Below are positions 24,085 through 33,600 of a DNA stretch of 55,300 nt, in pieces. Numbering within the stretch: the first letter of the stretch is position 1; every line of letters begins with the position of its first letter. The stretch comes from JAGAJR01 sp048463395 (lineage in GTDB: Bacteria > Pseudomonadota > Alphaproteobacteria > RF32 > CAG-239), in contig DBFWPL010000031.1 of assembly GCA_048463395.1 (NCBI GenBank), forward strand, positions 1 through 55,300. Direction: 5' to 3'. Under the pieces are notes generated by a model. That model was not told the DNA's origin. It saw only the letters and a list, made by a program, of their open reading frames with translations, and ran no database searches. The translations under genes were made by a program, and so were the position numbers.

Positions 24085-26340
24085 TTACATAAAACTGTAC
24101 GGATCAATATCCACCTCCACCCGCACTGATGACGGAATGTTGATTTTTGTCATCCATTCTCTAACAACTTCTTGAATTTTTATATTCTTTGCCGTTTTCA
24201 GAAGCAGACGAAAACGATATTTTCCTCTCAGCATATAAATCGGTGCCGGAGCAGGTCCCAGTGTTGACACATATTCATTATTCGGAGCGGTTTGCCCCAG
24301 CCAAACGGCTGTTTTTTCCGTCGTTTCCTGATTGCTTCCGGAAACGATAACGGCAGCCAGTTTGCCGAAAGGCGGCATTTTCAGAATCTTACGGGTTTTC
24401 TTTTCCAGTTTGAGGAACTGTTCTCTGTCATTTTCCAGCAAAGCTTTCAAAACCGCATTTTCCGGATAAAGCGTTTGTAAATACACCGTGCCTTTTTTTT
24501 CGCCGCGGCCGGCTCTTCCCGAAACCTGAGACAACAACTGAAAGGTTTGTTCCGACGCCCGCAAATCACTCCCCATCAGGCCTAAATCGGCATCAACGAT
24601 ACCAACCAGTGTCAAACTCGGAAAGTGATGGCCTTTCGCCAAAATTTGCGTTCCGATTAAAATATCCACCTCCCCCTGCTCCATTTTATGAATCACGGCG
24701 GAGACCTCGTTCAGCGAAGAGGTTATATCACTGGAAATAATTTCAATTCTGGCATCGGGAAAACGTTTTTTCACTTCTTCGGCAATTCTTTCAACCCCCG
24801 GTCCGCAGGCAGTCAATCCGTCTTCGGAACCGCATTCAGGACATACTTTGGGAATCGGTATCGTATGTCCGCAATGGTGGCAGATTAAAGATTTTGCTTT
24901 ACGATGTTCCGTCATCCATGCCGTACAATTCGGGCATTGTATCCGGTGTCCGCAATCACGGCAAATTGTCAACGGAGCATATCCCCTCCGGTTCAAAAAC
25001 AGCATGGATTGTTCGCATTTCTCCAGATTTTGTTTTAATGCTTCCACCAAAGACGGGCTAAGCCAGGTTACGCCCCAGCTTTCTTTTTTGGGTTTATCTT
25101 TTTTCAAATCAATGATTTTTATTTCAGGCAATTCCGCCGCTGCAAAACGAGACGCCAGTTTTACCACATCATATTTTCCGTCTTCCACATTGCAGACGGT
25201 TTCCAAATCCGGCGTGGCAGTTGAAAGAATAATCGGAAAATTTTCAAACTTGGCCCGAACGATTGCCATATCCCGTCCCTGATAATTCACAATATCTTCC
25301 TGCTTAAAGGAATGATCGTGGCTTTCGTCAATTACTATCAAGCCCAAATCCGAATAAGGCAGAAACAATGCCGAGCGGGCTCCGACCAAAACTTTAACTC
25401 TTCCTTCAATAACAGCTTTCCAAGTGTCTGTTCTTTCTTTAATTCCCAGGCCGGAATGCCACTTGGCCGGTTTAACGCCAAAACGTTTTTCAAAACGGGA
25501 CAGCCATTGCGTGGTTAAGGCAATTTCCGGCACAAGAATCAATACTTGCTTATTTTGTTTCAAAGTTTCGGCCACTGCTTCAAAATAAACTTCCGTTTTA
25601 CCGGAACCGGTAACCCCGTCAAGAAGCGTTACCGAAAAACCGCCGCCGATTTTAGACACCAGCGTGTTTGCGGCACTCTGTTGTTCTCCGGTCAGATTTA
25701 CTTTTTGATATTCTCCCACCGGCTCCAGAAATTCACGCTTATTTTCAACAAATATCGGTTTTAGGACACCGGCGTCAATCATGGTTTTGATAACTTGCTG
25801 ACCGACACCTGCTCCTTTGGCAATCTCCTGCCTGGTATAAGGATAATGTTTCAACAAATCCATTACCCGCCAACGAGCATCGGAATTTTTCAGTTTGGCT
25901 TCCGCCAAAGTTTTTCCCGACAAAGTGTAAAGAGCTGTCATTCTCGGGTCATCAAACGCCGCTTTGACGCTGATAACCATTTTCAGTACCAAGCCGACAA
26001 AAGCCAAGTTATATGAAGCAACCCAGTTGATGAATTTTATTAATTCTTTGGATAAAGGCGGGTAATTATATTTCTCAAGTATCGGCTTAATCTTGCTTTC
26101 GGCAATATCGGCGGATTTTCCATGCTTCCAGACGACGCCGACCTGCTCTTCCCTGCCCCAAGGGACTCTCACAATTGTTCCGACAGGAACATCTCCCTCG
26201 ACCTTGTAGTCAAAAGGTTCATTAAAAGGCAGCGGCAACATAACTCCGACAATATTGCTCAATAAAACATCCCCGTTAAAATTTGCCCAATCATAACAGC
26301 CAAACTCCCAAAGGACAAACATCTTCAGAAAATAACACAC
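24085..26340 (-). CDS. priA: Primosomal replication-restart helicase PriA
   Basis: Superfamily 2 helicase that reloads DnaB at stalled forks and interacts with SSB. Walker A GVTGSGKTEVYFEA, VIDESHDHSFKQ, and the zinc cluster CRDCGHRIQCPNC ... CHHCGH ... CPECGSEDG are complete, and PLPFNEPFDYKV is the usual N-terminus. The upstream-most ATG (26340) adds ~26 residues not expected in PriA. TTG at 26262-26260 (start LSNIVGVMLPLPF) preceded by GGGGATG is a better candidate. Start is therefore uncertain by ~80 bases. Confidence 0.94.
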   Translation of the reverse strand: MCYFLKMFVLWEFGCYDWANFNGDVLLSNIVGVMLPLPFNEPFDYKVEGDVPVGTIVRVPWGREEQVGVVWKHGKSADIAESKIKPILEKYNYPPLSKELIKFINWVASYNLAFVGLVLKMVISVKAAFDDPRMTALYTLSGKTLAEAKLKNSDARWRVMDLLKHYPYTRQEIAKGAGVGQQVIKTMIDAGVLKPIFVENKREFLEPVGEYQKVNLTGEQQSAANTLVSKIGGGFSVTLLDGVTGSGKTEVYFEAVAETLKQNKQVLILVPEIALTTQWLSRFEKRFGVKPAKWHSGLGIKERTDTWKAVIEGRVKVLVGARSALFLPYSDLGLIVIDESHDHSFKQEDIVNYQGRDMAIVRAKFENFPIILSTATPDLETVCNVEDGKYDVVKLASRFAAAELPEIKIIDLKKDKPKKESWGVTWLSPSLVEALKQNLEKCEQSMLFLNRRGYAPLTICRDCGHRIQCPNCTAWMTEHRKAKSLICHHCGHTIPIPKVCPECGSEDGLTACGPGVERIAEEVKKRFPDARIEIISSDITSSLNEVSAVIHKMEQGEVDILIGTQILAKGHHFPSLTLVGIVDADLGLMGSDLRASEQTFQLLSQVSGRAGRGEKKGTVYLQTLYPENAVLKALLENDREQFLKLEKKTRKILKMPPFGKLAAVIVSGSNQETTEKTAVWLGQTAPNNEYVSTLGPAPAPIYMLRGKYRFRLLLKTAKNIKIQEVVREWMTKINIPSSVRVEVDIDPYSFM

Positions 26341-26384
26341 AGGTTATATACCAATTTTAAATAAAATTTGTTTATTATGGAATT

Positions 26385-27314
26385 ATGAAGCAGGAAATCA
26401 GATATATTGCCGGGACAGACGTACAGGAGTTAATCCGCCAATGGCAAAGCTGGCTGAAAAACGAACGGCGGTATTCGGTTCACACGCTGGATGCTTATTT
26501 TCGGGATTTATCCGAGTTTTTTAACTTCTTCAATAATGAAAAACTTTCCGTTTCCGACTTAGGAAAGATTGATGTTCGCAATTTTCGCAGTTATCTCAGT
26601 TATCGAGCCGGAAAATATATTGAAAAATCATCCATAGCGAGAGGAATTTCCGCCGTTAAAAACTTTTTTAAATGGCTGGACAACAATAATCATGTGAAAA
26701 ACTCTGCCATCTCGGTTATTTCATCACCAAGACGACCAAAGGTTCTGCCCAAGGCTATGGAAGTGGACGATGCGTTTAAGCTTTTGAACGAATCTGAACT
26801 ATGGGAAAAGAAAACGTGGCAAGGACTTCGGGATAAAGCCATTTTCACCCTTTTGTACGGGTGTGGTCTGCGTATTTCCGAAGCCCTCTCCTTAAATATT
26901 GGCGATATAGACAATAACGACTTCATGCGTATCAAAGGTAAAGGTAATAAAACAAGAATTGTGCCTTTATTGCCGGTCATTATTGAAAATATCAATGCTT
27001 ACCTTAACGAATGCCCTTATCATTTGAAAAATGGCGACGCTTTGTTTCTGGGGGCACGAGGCGAGCGTTTAAGTCCACGAATTATTCAAAGGCAGATGCA
27101 AAAAATCCGGGTATATTTAGGCCTTCCTGACAACTTAACGCCTCATGCTCTGCGGCATTCTTTTGCAACCCACCTGTTAGCTGAAGGGACCGATCTGCGT
27201 TCCATTCAGGAACTGCTGGGGCATGCGTCCCTAACCACCACCCAGCGATATACCGATGTTCAAATTGAAAAACTGCACAAAGAATACGAAAAGGCAAAAA
27301 TCCTTGACAGTTAA
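26385..27314 (+). CDS. xerC: Tyrosine recombinase XerC
   Basis: 309-aa site-specific recombinase resolving chromosome dimers at dif with XerD and FtsK. N-terminal SAM-like core-binding domain (QSWLKNERRYSVHTLDAYFRDL). Catalytic residues visible: Arg in YGCGLRISEAL, Lys in KGKGNKTR, HALRHSFATHLL, His in LGHASLTTTQRYTDV and the Tyr nucleophile there. Divergent from priA, a common alphaproteobacterial pairing. Housekeeping rather than phage integrase by length and context. Confidence 0.93.
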   Translation: MKQEIRYIAGTDVQELIRQWQSWLKNERRYSVHTLDAYFRDLSEFFNFFNNEKLSVSDLGKIDVRNFRSYLSYRAGKYIEKSSIARGISAVKNFFKWLDNNNHVKNSAISVISSPRRPKVLPKAMEVDDAFKLLNESELWEKKTWQGLRDKAIFTLLYGCGLRISEALSLNIGDIDNNDFMRIKGKGNKTRIVPLLPVIIENINAYLNECPYHLKNGDALFLGARGERLSPRIIQRQMQKIRVYLGLPDNLTPHALRHSFATHLLAEGTDLRSIQELLGHASLTTTQRYTDVQIEKLHKEYEKAKILDS

Positions 27315-27387
27315 AATTCCGCTCAAACGGCGTACCGGCTTAAAACATAACTTTCCGCATTGCCTGTCTGACGCTTTTAAAGTAAAC

Positions 27388-27420
27388 AAAAAAGGTACCG
27401 AAAACCGGTACCTTTGTAAA
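27388..27420. terminator. Bidirectional terminator between xerC and rpmG
   Basis: AAAGGTACC / GGTACCTTT around a 7-nt loop, with A-rich sequence before and T-rich after. Confidence 0.8.
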
Positions 27421-27442
27421 TCGTGCACTTGAGAAGAATCTA

Positions 27443-27610
27443 TTACTTCAATTTCTTTTCTACGAACTCTTCATGTTTTTTAGATTTCTTGTCATATTTT
27501 TTCAAAGACAATTTTTCCGGATGAGTTCTAGGATTCTTTTCAGCAAGATAAAATGTTCCCGTACCGGCTGTACTTTCCAATTTTACTTTAACTTTTACTG
27601 CTTTTGCCAT
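27443..27610 (-). CDS. rpmG: 50S ribosomal protein bL33
   Basis: 55 aa, starting MAKAVKVKVKLESTAGTGTFY and ending with a Lys-rich tail. TGTFYLAEKNPRTHPEKL matches the bL33 core. There are no cysteines, so this is the zinc-independent form, with no CXXC pairs. Translated directly from the minus strand; too short for a typical ORF cut-off. Single gene. Confidence 0.95.
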   Translation of the reverse strand: MAKAVKVKVKLESTAGTGTFYLAEKNPRTHPEKLSLKKYDKKSKKHEEFVEKKLK

Positions 27611-27885
27611 TTTTTTATACTCTTTAATTTAGGTTATCATTTAAACATTTAGGCGTAATATACATTTTTTCAGCGGATTGTCAACCATATTTTAACAGCA
27701 ATTATTCAATATTTTGCATTTTGTTACAAAATTTTCATAATTTTGTCCATTGCAGAAATAATCTTTTTATGATATAGTTTATCTCAGTTTCAAAGATTAT
27801 TGTGCCTACTAAATGTAAAAAAAGAGTTTTTCTCTTCCGGTACAGATCTTTTGCAAGCACGTCAAACAACTAAAAAAATATAACA

Positions 27886-28230
27886 ATGACACCAATGACA
27901 ACCGCAAAAATCAGCAAGAACGACCTCGTATCCAACACCGTAGTCATCATCAAGAAGTTCCTCCGCTTCTGTGCACCTTACGCAGCAGCCGCAGGAAACT
28001 TCATCATGAAGCAACTCAAGAAAGTCGCATGGGGAGCCCTCTTCCTCTCGTTTATGATGTTCTACATTGCCGGATATGTCGGTTCATTCATCTTGACGGA
28101 AATCTGCTCCGGCATCCAAATGGAAGACCTGCCCGCACACGGCGGCTGGATGATCTTCCGTATCTTCATCGTCGGCATTGTCGCACTGATCTGCCGCAGA
28201 TTATACTACTGGATGAAAGAAAGCGAATAA
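27886..28230 (+). CDS. Small membrane protein of foreign codon style
   Basis: 114 aa with two membrane segments (about residues 48-72 and 88-106), basic N-terminus (IIKKFLRFCAPYAAAAGNFIMKQLKK) and a charged tail (WMKESE). Family unknown. Codons end in C far more than neighbours (ATC, TTC, CTC, AAC, ACC). The start is preceded by AAAAAAATATAACA with no Shine-Dalgarno, a pattern usual for Bacteroidota rather than this genome. ATG at 27886 or 27895 could be used. Horizontal acquisition from a gut Bacteroidota member is an inference. The gap 27611-27885 shows no other feature. Confidence 0.65.
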   Translation: MTPMTTAKISKNDLVSNTVVIIKKFLRFCAPYAAAAGNFIMKQLKKVAWGALFLSFMMFYIAGYVGSFILTEICSGIQMEDLPAHGGWMIFRIFIVGIVALICRRLYYWMKESE

Positions 28231-28247
28231 AAAAACTCTCAACAGAG

Positions 28248-28288
28248 AAAAGCCCCGGTCAAAACAAAGACCCGGGCTTTTCGCTTTT
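28248..28288. terminator. Bidirectional terminator
   Basis: AAAAGCCCCGGTC / GACCCGGGCTTTT (one mismatch), loop of 8, followed by TCGCTTTTT. Between the membrane protein (+) and the S41 protease (-). Confidence 0.85.
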
Positions 28289-29397
28289 TAAAGCGTATTT
28301 TGTTGAATTAACGCCACCGCTGCGTCAACATCAATATTCATATTTTCGCGACTTTCTTGTTCACAAGTTTCATAAAGCCCTAACTTAGGCAAAATCTTTT
28401 CCAAAGGAGTTGTTTCCAGAGCTCCGGCTATACACAAATCGGGATAAACACCGGTTTTATCAATTTTATTGCCGGACGGCGTATAAAAATACGCATTGGT
28501 CAAGGCTGCTTCGCTGTCGTTGTCAAATTTTTTCAACATTTGAACGGTTCCTTTGCCAAAGCTCTGCGTTCCGATAAGCTTTGCCCTTCCCTGCTCTTTC
28601 ATACTGGAAGCGATAACCTCCGCCGAAGATGCCGTCTGTCCGTCAATCAACACCACAATCGGCCGACCGTCCAACACATCTCCCGCCTCGGCATTGTAAA
28701 ACTTAGTGCTGTCGCCGTTCCTTCCCTGAGTAGAAACGATTATCCCCTCGTCTAAAAACAAACCGGCAATTTTTATGGCCTCACTCAGCATTCCGCCCGG
28801 ACTTCCCCTTAAATCCAAAATCAATCCGGAAACATTTTTGTTTTTCTTTAAGCTGTCTTCAATATTTTTTCCGGTATACTGATTAATGACTCCGGCTTTG
28901 ATATATAAAACGTTATCAATCATCCGATCATAAAAATAACGTTTTACTTTTTTTGATGTTTCTCCGGCAATGTCTAAATCCGGATAATATTTAGAATCGG
29001 CATCCAAAGAGGGAAAACCTTTGAGCATCATATAATCCACCATTTCAAAATTGCGGTGTTCTATTTGCGGAGAAGCCTTGCGGGCGGCGGCCATCACATC
29101 CAAACTTAACTTTACCCAGGCATCCATATCTTTTTTGTCGTCCGGTTTAATGATACCTTTAACAAATTTTGTTCCGTAATATACGGAAATCCGACTGTTG
29201 TCATCGGCTACCCGCAGTTTTTTATCCATAGTGTTTAAGCCCTTCAAGCACAATGGGGCAAAATCCCCGACGGAAACAGGTTCGATATATTCATCCGCAA
29301 CCGTTTGATAGATTTGACGCAGCAAGGCACCGTCTCCGGCTTGAGCGGAAAATGCGAAAAACAACATTGATAAAAATATGTATCCGGTTAATCTCAT
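28288..29397 (-). CDS. S41-family (C-terminal processing) serine protease, without evident PDZ domain
   Basis: 369 aa, signal peptide (TGYIFLSMLFFAFSAQA), so periplasmic. LILDLRGSPGGMLSEAI and DGQTASSAEVIAS give catalytic Ser257; Lys282 in SFGKGTVQ completes the dyad at the expected 25-residue distance. The region where CtpA proteins carry a PDZ domain lacks its Gly-rich loop. The start overlaps the rnr stop by four bases (ATGA), so the two are coupled. Substrate unknown; cell-envelope proteins are the usual targets. Confidence 0.87.
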   Translation of the reverse strand: MRLTGYIFLSMLFFAFSAQAGDGALLRQIYQTVADEYIEPVSVGDFAPLCLKGLNTMDKKLRVADDNSRISVYYGTKFVKGIIKPDDKKDMDAWVKLSLDVMAAARKASPQIEHRNFEMVDYMMLKGFPSLDADSKYYPDLDIAGETSKKVKRYFYDRMIDNVLYIKAGVINQYTGKNIEDSLKKNKNVSGLILDLRGSPGGMLSEAIKIAGLFLDEGIIVSTQGRNGDSTKFYNAEAGDVLDGRPIVVLIDGQTASSAEVIASSMKEQGRAKLIGTQSFGKGTVQMLKKFDNDSEAALTNAYFYTPSGNKIDKTGVYPDLCIAGALETTPLEKILPKLGLYETCEQESRENMNIDVDAAVALIQQNTL

Positions 29398-31502
29398 TTT
29401 TTCTTGGTCTTTATCTTTTCTTTGTTGTTCTTTTGGTTATTTTTTCCTTTAAGCTTTTTCTTTCGTTCCGGTTTCGGAAGTTTAGGTTTTTGCGGTTTGG
29501 GAACAGAAAACATTTTCCCGCTGCCTTTTTCATAATAGTCGACGCCTTCCGTTTCATCTACAAATTTAAAAATTAATCCACCAGTTATTGGCGAGGCTTC
29601 AAGCAGGCGGGCTTTAATTTTATCTCCAAAGATAAAATAACGGCCGTTGATTGTCCCTTTCATCCGGCTGCCTCCGGCTTCCAAAACATAATCGTCGTCA
29701 GGGAGCGAACGCATCGGTATCAAGCCTTCCGCCCCGAGGTTTTCAACCTGAACAAAAATTCCAGCGGTCGTCAGTCCGCTGATTTTCACATCAAAATCAC
29801 CACCAACGGAAGGCTCCAGATAAGCGGAAAGAAAACGGGCGACCATATCTCTCTCGGCATTAACGGCTCTTCTTTCGGTTACGCACAAATGTTCGCCGAT
29901 TTCTTCAAATTGCTTTTCAGTCGCTCCCTCATCCAAAGCTCCCGCTTCGGGCATTTTACAAGCCTTTATCAATGCCCGGTGTATCAGCAAATCGGAATAA
30001 CGGCGTATCGGCGAGGTAAAATGCACATAATCCGTTAACGCCAGCCCGAAATGCCCGATATTATGAGGCGTATATTTTGCCTGACACTGCAACCGCAAAA
30101 TTAAATCACTGATTCCGGCTCCGTATTCCTTGCTTCGGCAGCTTTCCAAAACTTTATTTAAATGCTCCGGTTTTAAAGCCGGATAATCAGGGAGTTTCAT
30201 ATGCAAATCAAACAGCAACGGTTCCAGTTCTGCCAGTTTCTCTTCCAGAGGCTTTTCATGCACCCGATACATTACCGGAAGTTTGGTTTTTTCTAACGCT
30301 TTGGCGGCGGCAACATTGGCCGCAATCATAAATTCTTCGATAATCCGGCAGCTGGTGAAATCTTCCGCCTTTTCCACGGATTTCACATTACCATTTTTAT
30401 CCACTTTTACGGTAATTTCATTCGGCTCGATTTCCAGCGAACCTCGCTTTTTGCGAGCCTTATCCAACGTAAAATAAGCCTCATACAACGGCTGGATAAC
30501 CGTTTTGAAAATACCGACGGTATTATTGTTGAATTTGCCGTCAATGGCCTCCTGAACTTCTCGATAAGTCAAACGTGCCGCCGACTTCATCACCGCTCGC
30601 TTGAAATCATAACTTTTCAAGTTTCCGTCTTTGTCTATCTTCATAAAGCATGCCAGACAGGCTCTTTCCACTTTCGGTCGCAGAGAGCATAAATCATTGG
30701 AGAGTTTTTCCGGCAGCATCGGAATAACCATGTTTGGCAAATATACCGAATTTCCCCTTTTGTACGCTTCTCTGTCCAACTCGCTGAAATACGGGACATA
30801 AAACGCCACATCGGCAATTGCCACAACCAGATTGAAACCTTCTTCCGTTTTTTCCGCAAAAACAGCGTCATCAAAATCCTTGGAATCATCTCCATCTATT
30901 GTTACCAGCGGAAGAGTTGTAATGTCTTCCCGTTCTTGTTTTGAAAACTCGGGAGATTGTTCCGCCTCTTTCAGCACCTTATCAGAGAAAACATCCGGAA
31001 TCCCATATTTTTCCAATATCAAAACCGAAGAAGCTTTGCTTAAGTTGAACGAACCGAAATTTTTGAGAATGCGAGCCTCTTTAAACTTCCGCTCCCCGCT
31101 CAGCATAACGCTGACAAAATCCCCCTCTTTGGCTTTGCCGACATTGTCCAACAGATAATCCATACGGGTATTTTTTTCTGATGATTTGAGAAAATATTTG
31201 CCGTTTCGTTTTTCAATCACGCCGTATATTTTTTCCGTCTGTCCGCCGGACATGGCTGTTCGGGCAATCGGCTTTGCCCACCAAGCTCCTTTTTTGAAGA
31301 TTAATTTTGCCAGAAACTTATCGCCGGTTTGCAACGCCGGTTTAATTTTTCTGTTTTCCAGAACATAAATTTTATATCCCTGCGGATTATCCTCCCGAGA
31401 GGATGTTACCGCGGTTAAATCTCCGAAACCGCTTTCTCCGTTAATTTCCAACAGGCAGTTTTCCGGTAGGAGGCCTTGCTTTTTTATTTTATTTTTTTTC
31501 AT
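29394..31502 (-). CDS. rnr: Ribonuclease R
   Basis: 702-aa 3'-5' exoribonuclease that degrades structured RNA. Cold-shock-like N-terminus, then the RNB domain with TIDGDDSKDFDDAVFAEK (metal-binding aspartates), HFTSPIRRYSDLLIHRAL, and a C-terminal S1 domain (KISGLTTAGIFVQVENLGAEGLIP). The tail is Lys-rich (about 35 residues), as in RNase R. Only two bases separate it from xth upstream and it overlaps the protease downstream, so xth-rnr-protease is an operon. Confidence 0.95.
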   Translation of the reverse strand: MKKNKIKKQGLLPENCLLEINGESGFGDLTAVTSSREDNPQGYKIYVLENRKIKPALQTGDKFLAKLIFKKGAWWAKPIARTAMSGGQTEKIYGVIEKRNGKYFLKSSEKNTRMDYLLDNVGKAKEGDFVSVMLSGERKFKEARILKNFGSFNLSKASSVLILEKYGIPDVFSDKVLKEAEQSPEFSKQEREDITTLPLVTIDGDDSKDFDDAVFAEKTEEGFNLVVAIADVAFYVPYFSELDREAYKRGNSVYLPNMVIPMLPEKLSNDLCSLRPKVERACLACFMKIDKDGNLKSYDFKRAVMKSAARLTYREVQEAIDGKFNNNTVGIFKTVIQPLYEAYFTLDKARKKRGSLEIEPNEITVKVDKNGNVKSVEKAEDFTSCRIIEEFMIAANVAAAKALEKTKLPVMYRVHEKPLEEKLAELEPLLFDLHMKLPDYPALKPEHLNKVLESCRSKEYGAGISDLILRLQCQAKYTPHNIGHFGLALTDYVHFTSPIRRYSDLLIHRALIKACKMPEAGALDEGATEKQFEEIGEHLCVTERRAVNAERDMVARFLSAYLEPSVGGDFDVKISGLTTAGIFVQVENLGAEGLIPMRSLPDDDYVLEAGGSRMKGTINGRYFIFGDKIKARLLEASPITGGLIFKFVDETEGVDYYEKGSGKMFSVPKPQKPKLPKPERKKKLKGKNNQKNNKEKIKTKKK

Positions 31503-31504
31503 AT

Positions 31505-32296
31505 TTATTTCAATTCCGCAACCAAAGCCGTATGATCAGAAGGCTTGTTTCCCTGCCGCGGCGTTTTATCGACATCGCAAGCCAGTAATCTGTCCGTTGC
31601 GGACGGAGACATAAACAGGTAGTCTATCCGCAGTCCGAAATCCAACTGAAACGCATTACCGGCATAATCCCAATAGGTATAACCTGTCGCTTTGGGATGC
31701 AAGGAACGGTACGCATCATAAAAGCCCAAATACTCAACGGCTTTTAAGCGTTGTTTCACTTCTTCCCGAAACAGGGCGTTATTAATAAAAAGACTTTTAT
31801 CATAAACATCATTATCCGTCATAATCACATTAAAATCGCCACCGAGGATAACCGGTTCCCGAAGCGTCATCAGATATTCGGCATGCTTGTAAAAGGCTTC
31901 CATCCATTTTAATTTATATTCAAATTTTGAATTATCGTCAGGATTATTATAAGGCGGGTTTCCGTTAGGCATATAAATCGAGGCAACACGGAAATTTTCT
32001 CCTTTTACGTTGACCAAAACTTCCAAATAACGAGAATTTTCATCCTCAAACCCAGGCAAACCCTCGCGGACGAGCGTCATTTTATAACGGCTTAAAACAG
32101 CAACTCCGTTATAGCTTTTCTGCCCCAGAATTTTTGCGTCATACCCTAAAAGCTGAAAGTCAAAAAAAGGAAAAGAATTAAACTCCGTTTTGATTTCCTG
32201 CAGCAAGACAACATCGGGATTGGATTTTTGCAGCCAGTCCGTCAAATTTTCCATTCGGGCGTTAACGGAATTTACATTATAAGTCGCTATTTTCAT
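31505..32296 (-). CDS. xth: Exodeoxyribonuclease III (AP endonuclease)
   Basis: 263-aa Mg-dependent enzyme of base excision repair. QEIKTE (metal Glu), SYNGVAVLSR, IYMPNGNPP, LGGDFNVI, LDFGLRIDYLF and KPSDHTAL are the EEP-superfamily motifs in order. Normal length. First gene of the minus-strand operon; divergent from dgt across 65 bases. Confidence 0.95.
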   Translation of the reverse strand: MKIATYNVNSVNARMENLTDWLQKSNPDVVLLQEIKTEFNSFPFFDFQLLGYDAKILGQKSYNGVAVLSRYKMTLVREGLPGFEDENSRYLEVLVNVKGENFRVASIYMPNGNPPYNNPDDNSKFEYKLKWMEAFYKHAEYLMTLREPVILGGDFNVIMTDNDVYDKSLFINNALFREEVKQRLKAVEYLGFYDAYRSLHPKATGYTYWDYAGNAFQLDFGLRIDYLFMSPSATDRLLACDVDKTPRQGNKPSDHTALVAELK

Positions 32297-32361
32297 TTTA
32301 TACCTTTATTGTTAATTTCAGTGTATTGTATCTGAAAATAAAATTATTGAAAGCTAAAAAT

Positions 32362-33516
32362 ATGGAACTTGCAAAATACGCCATTCATCCGGAGCAAAGC
32401 CGCGGACGCCTGTATCCTGATTTTACAAATATCATCCGTTCTCCGTTTCAACGCGACAGAGACCGCTTAATCCACTCGTCCGCTTTTCGTAAGCTTGACG
32501 GGAAAACGCAGGTTTTTGCCTACCATGAAGGTAAAAACTACCGTACCCGTTTGACCCACAGTATTGAAGTCGCTCAAATTACCCGAACCATTTGCAAAAG
32601 CTTAAATCTTAACGAGGAACTCGGAGAAGCGATTGCCCTTGCTCACGACCTCGGACACTCTCCGTTCGGACACGCCGGAGAACGCGGTCTGCAAAACGCC
32701 ATGAAAAAATACGGCGGATTTGACCACAATATTCAGTCGCTTAAAATCATGACCAAGCTTGAAGTCCATTATCCGGAATTTAACGGTTTAAATCTGACCT
32801 GGGAAACGTTGGAAGGAACCGTCAAGCATAACGGCCCCGTTGAAAAAATTTCTAATTCATACCTCAAGGAATTTAATAAAAAATTCGACTTGGATTTAAA
32901 AAATTATCCTTCCCTTGAGGGACAGATCGGAGCGGCGGCGGACGACATTGCATACAATAATCACGATATTGACGATGGTTTTCGGGCGGGATTTTTTACG
33001 ATTGAACAGCTCCGTCAACTGCCGTTTATTGATAAAATTCTCTGCCAATTTGACAAAGAGCATCCGGATGCGGACGATAATCTCCGGATTTATGCCGTTA
33101 CCCGCAACACCATTACTCAAATGATTTTTGACATTCTGAAAAACACCAAAGAAAACATTCAGAAGTTTAACATTGCTCATCCGGACGACACTCGCAGACA
33201 AAAATCTTTTGTCGTCGATTTTTCTCCGGAAATGCAGGAAAGGATTAAACTTCTCCGCCGGTTTTTGAAGCAATATTTTTACACGCACACCAATGTCGCC
33301 CGAATGGATATGAAATCTACCAGAATCGTTGAAGAACTGTTTCAGGTATATGTCTCCGACTACAAGCTTCTGCCAATGGAATATCGTCCGGTAATTGACA
33401 AGTTTTCCTCTGATGAAGAGCTTTATAATCTGGTATGCGAATACATTGCCGGAATGACCGACATGATTGCCATTGAGGAACACCGTCGTCTTTTTGACCC
33501 GCACACCAGATTTTAA
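32362..33516 (+). CDS. dgt: dGTPase-like deoxynucleoside triphosphohydrolase
   Basis: 384 aa, HD superfamily, type 2 dGTPase branch. FRKLDGKTQVF and RTRLTHSIEVAQ provide the first metal His, HDLGHSPFGHAGE the HD motif, and DDIAYNNHDIDDG the second Asp. Removes triphosphate from dNTPs. Start at 32362 (MELAKYAIHPEQSRGR) matches family N-termini; a reading from 32326 adds 12 residues. Next to xth and the SPOR gene as in many alphaproteobacteria, but argS, often in between, is missing. Confidence 0.92.
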   Translation: MELAKYAIHPEQSRGRLYPDFTNIIRSPFQRDRDRLIHSSAFRKLDGKTQVFAYHEGKNYRTRLTHSIEVAQITRTICKSLNLNEELGEAIALAHDLGHSPFGHAGERGLQNAMKKYGGFDHNIQSLKIMTKLEVHYPEFNGLNLTWETLEGTVKHNGPVEKISNSYLKEFNKKFDLDLKNYPSLEGQIGAAADDIAYNNHDIDDGFRAGFFTIEQLRQLPFIDKILCQFDKEHPDADDNLRIYAVTRNTITQMIFDILKNTKENIQKFNIAHPDDTRRQKSFVVDFSPEMQERIKLLRRFLKQYFYTHTNVARMDMKSTRIVEELFQVYVSDYKLLPMEYRPVIDKFSSDEELYNLVCEYIAGMTDMIAIEEHRRLFDPHTRF

Positions 33517-33600
33517 GGCGTTGAAAGGCTTTTGTTAAAGGATTATAAAGTTTTATCGCTTATAGTGGGATAAAAATATTTCAATATACGGGAGATTAAC

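Noticed and set aside
26385..27314. Phage integrase
   Set aside because: A tyrosine recombinase, but its length, motifs and priA neighbourhood identify it as XerC.
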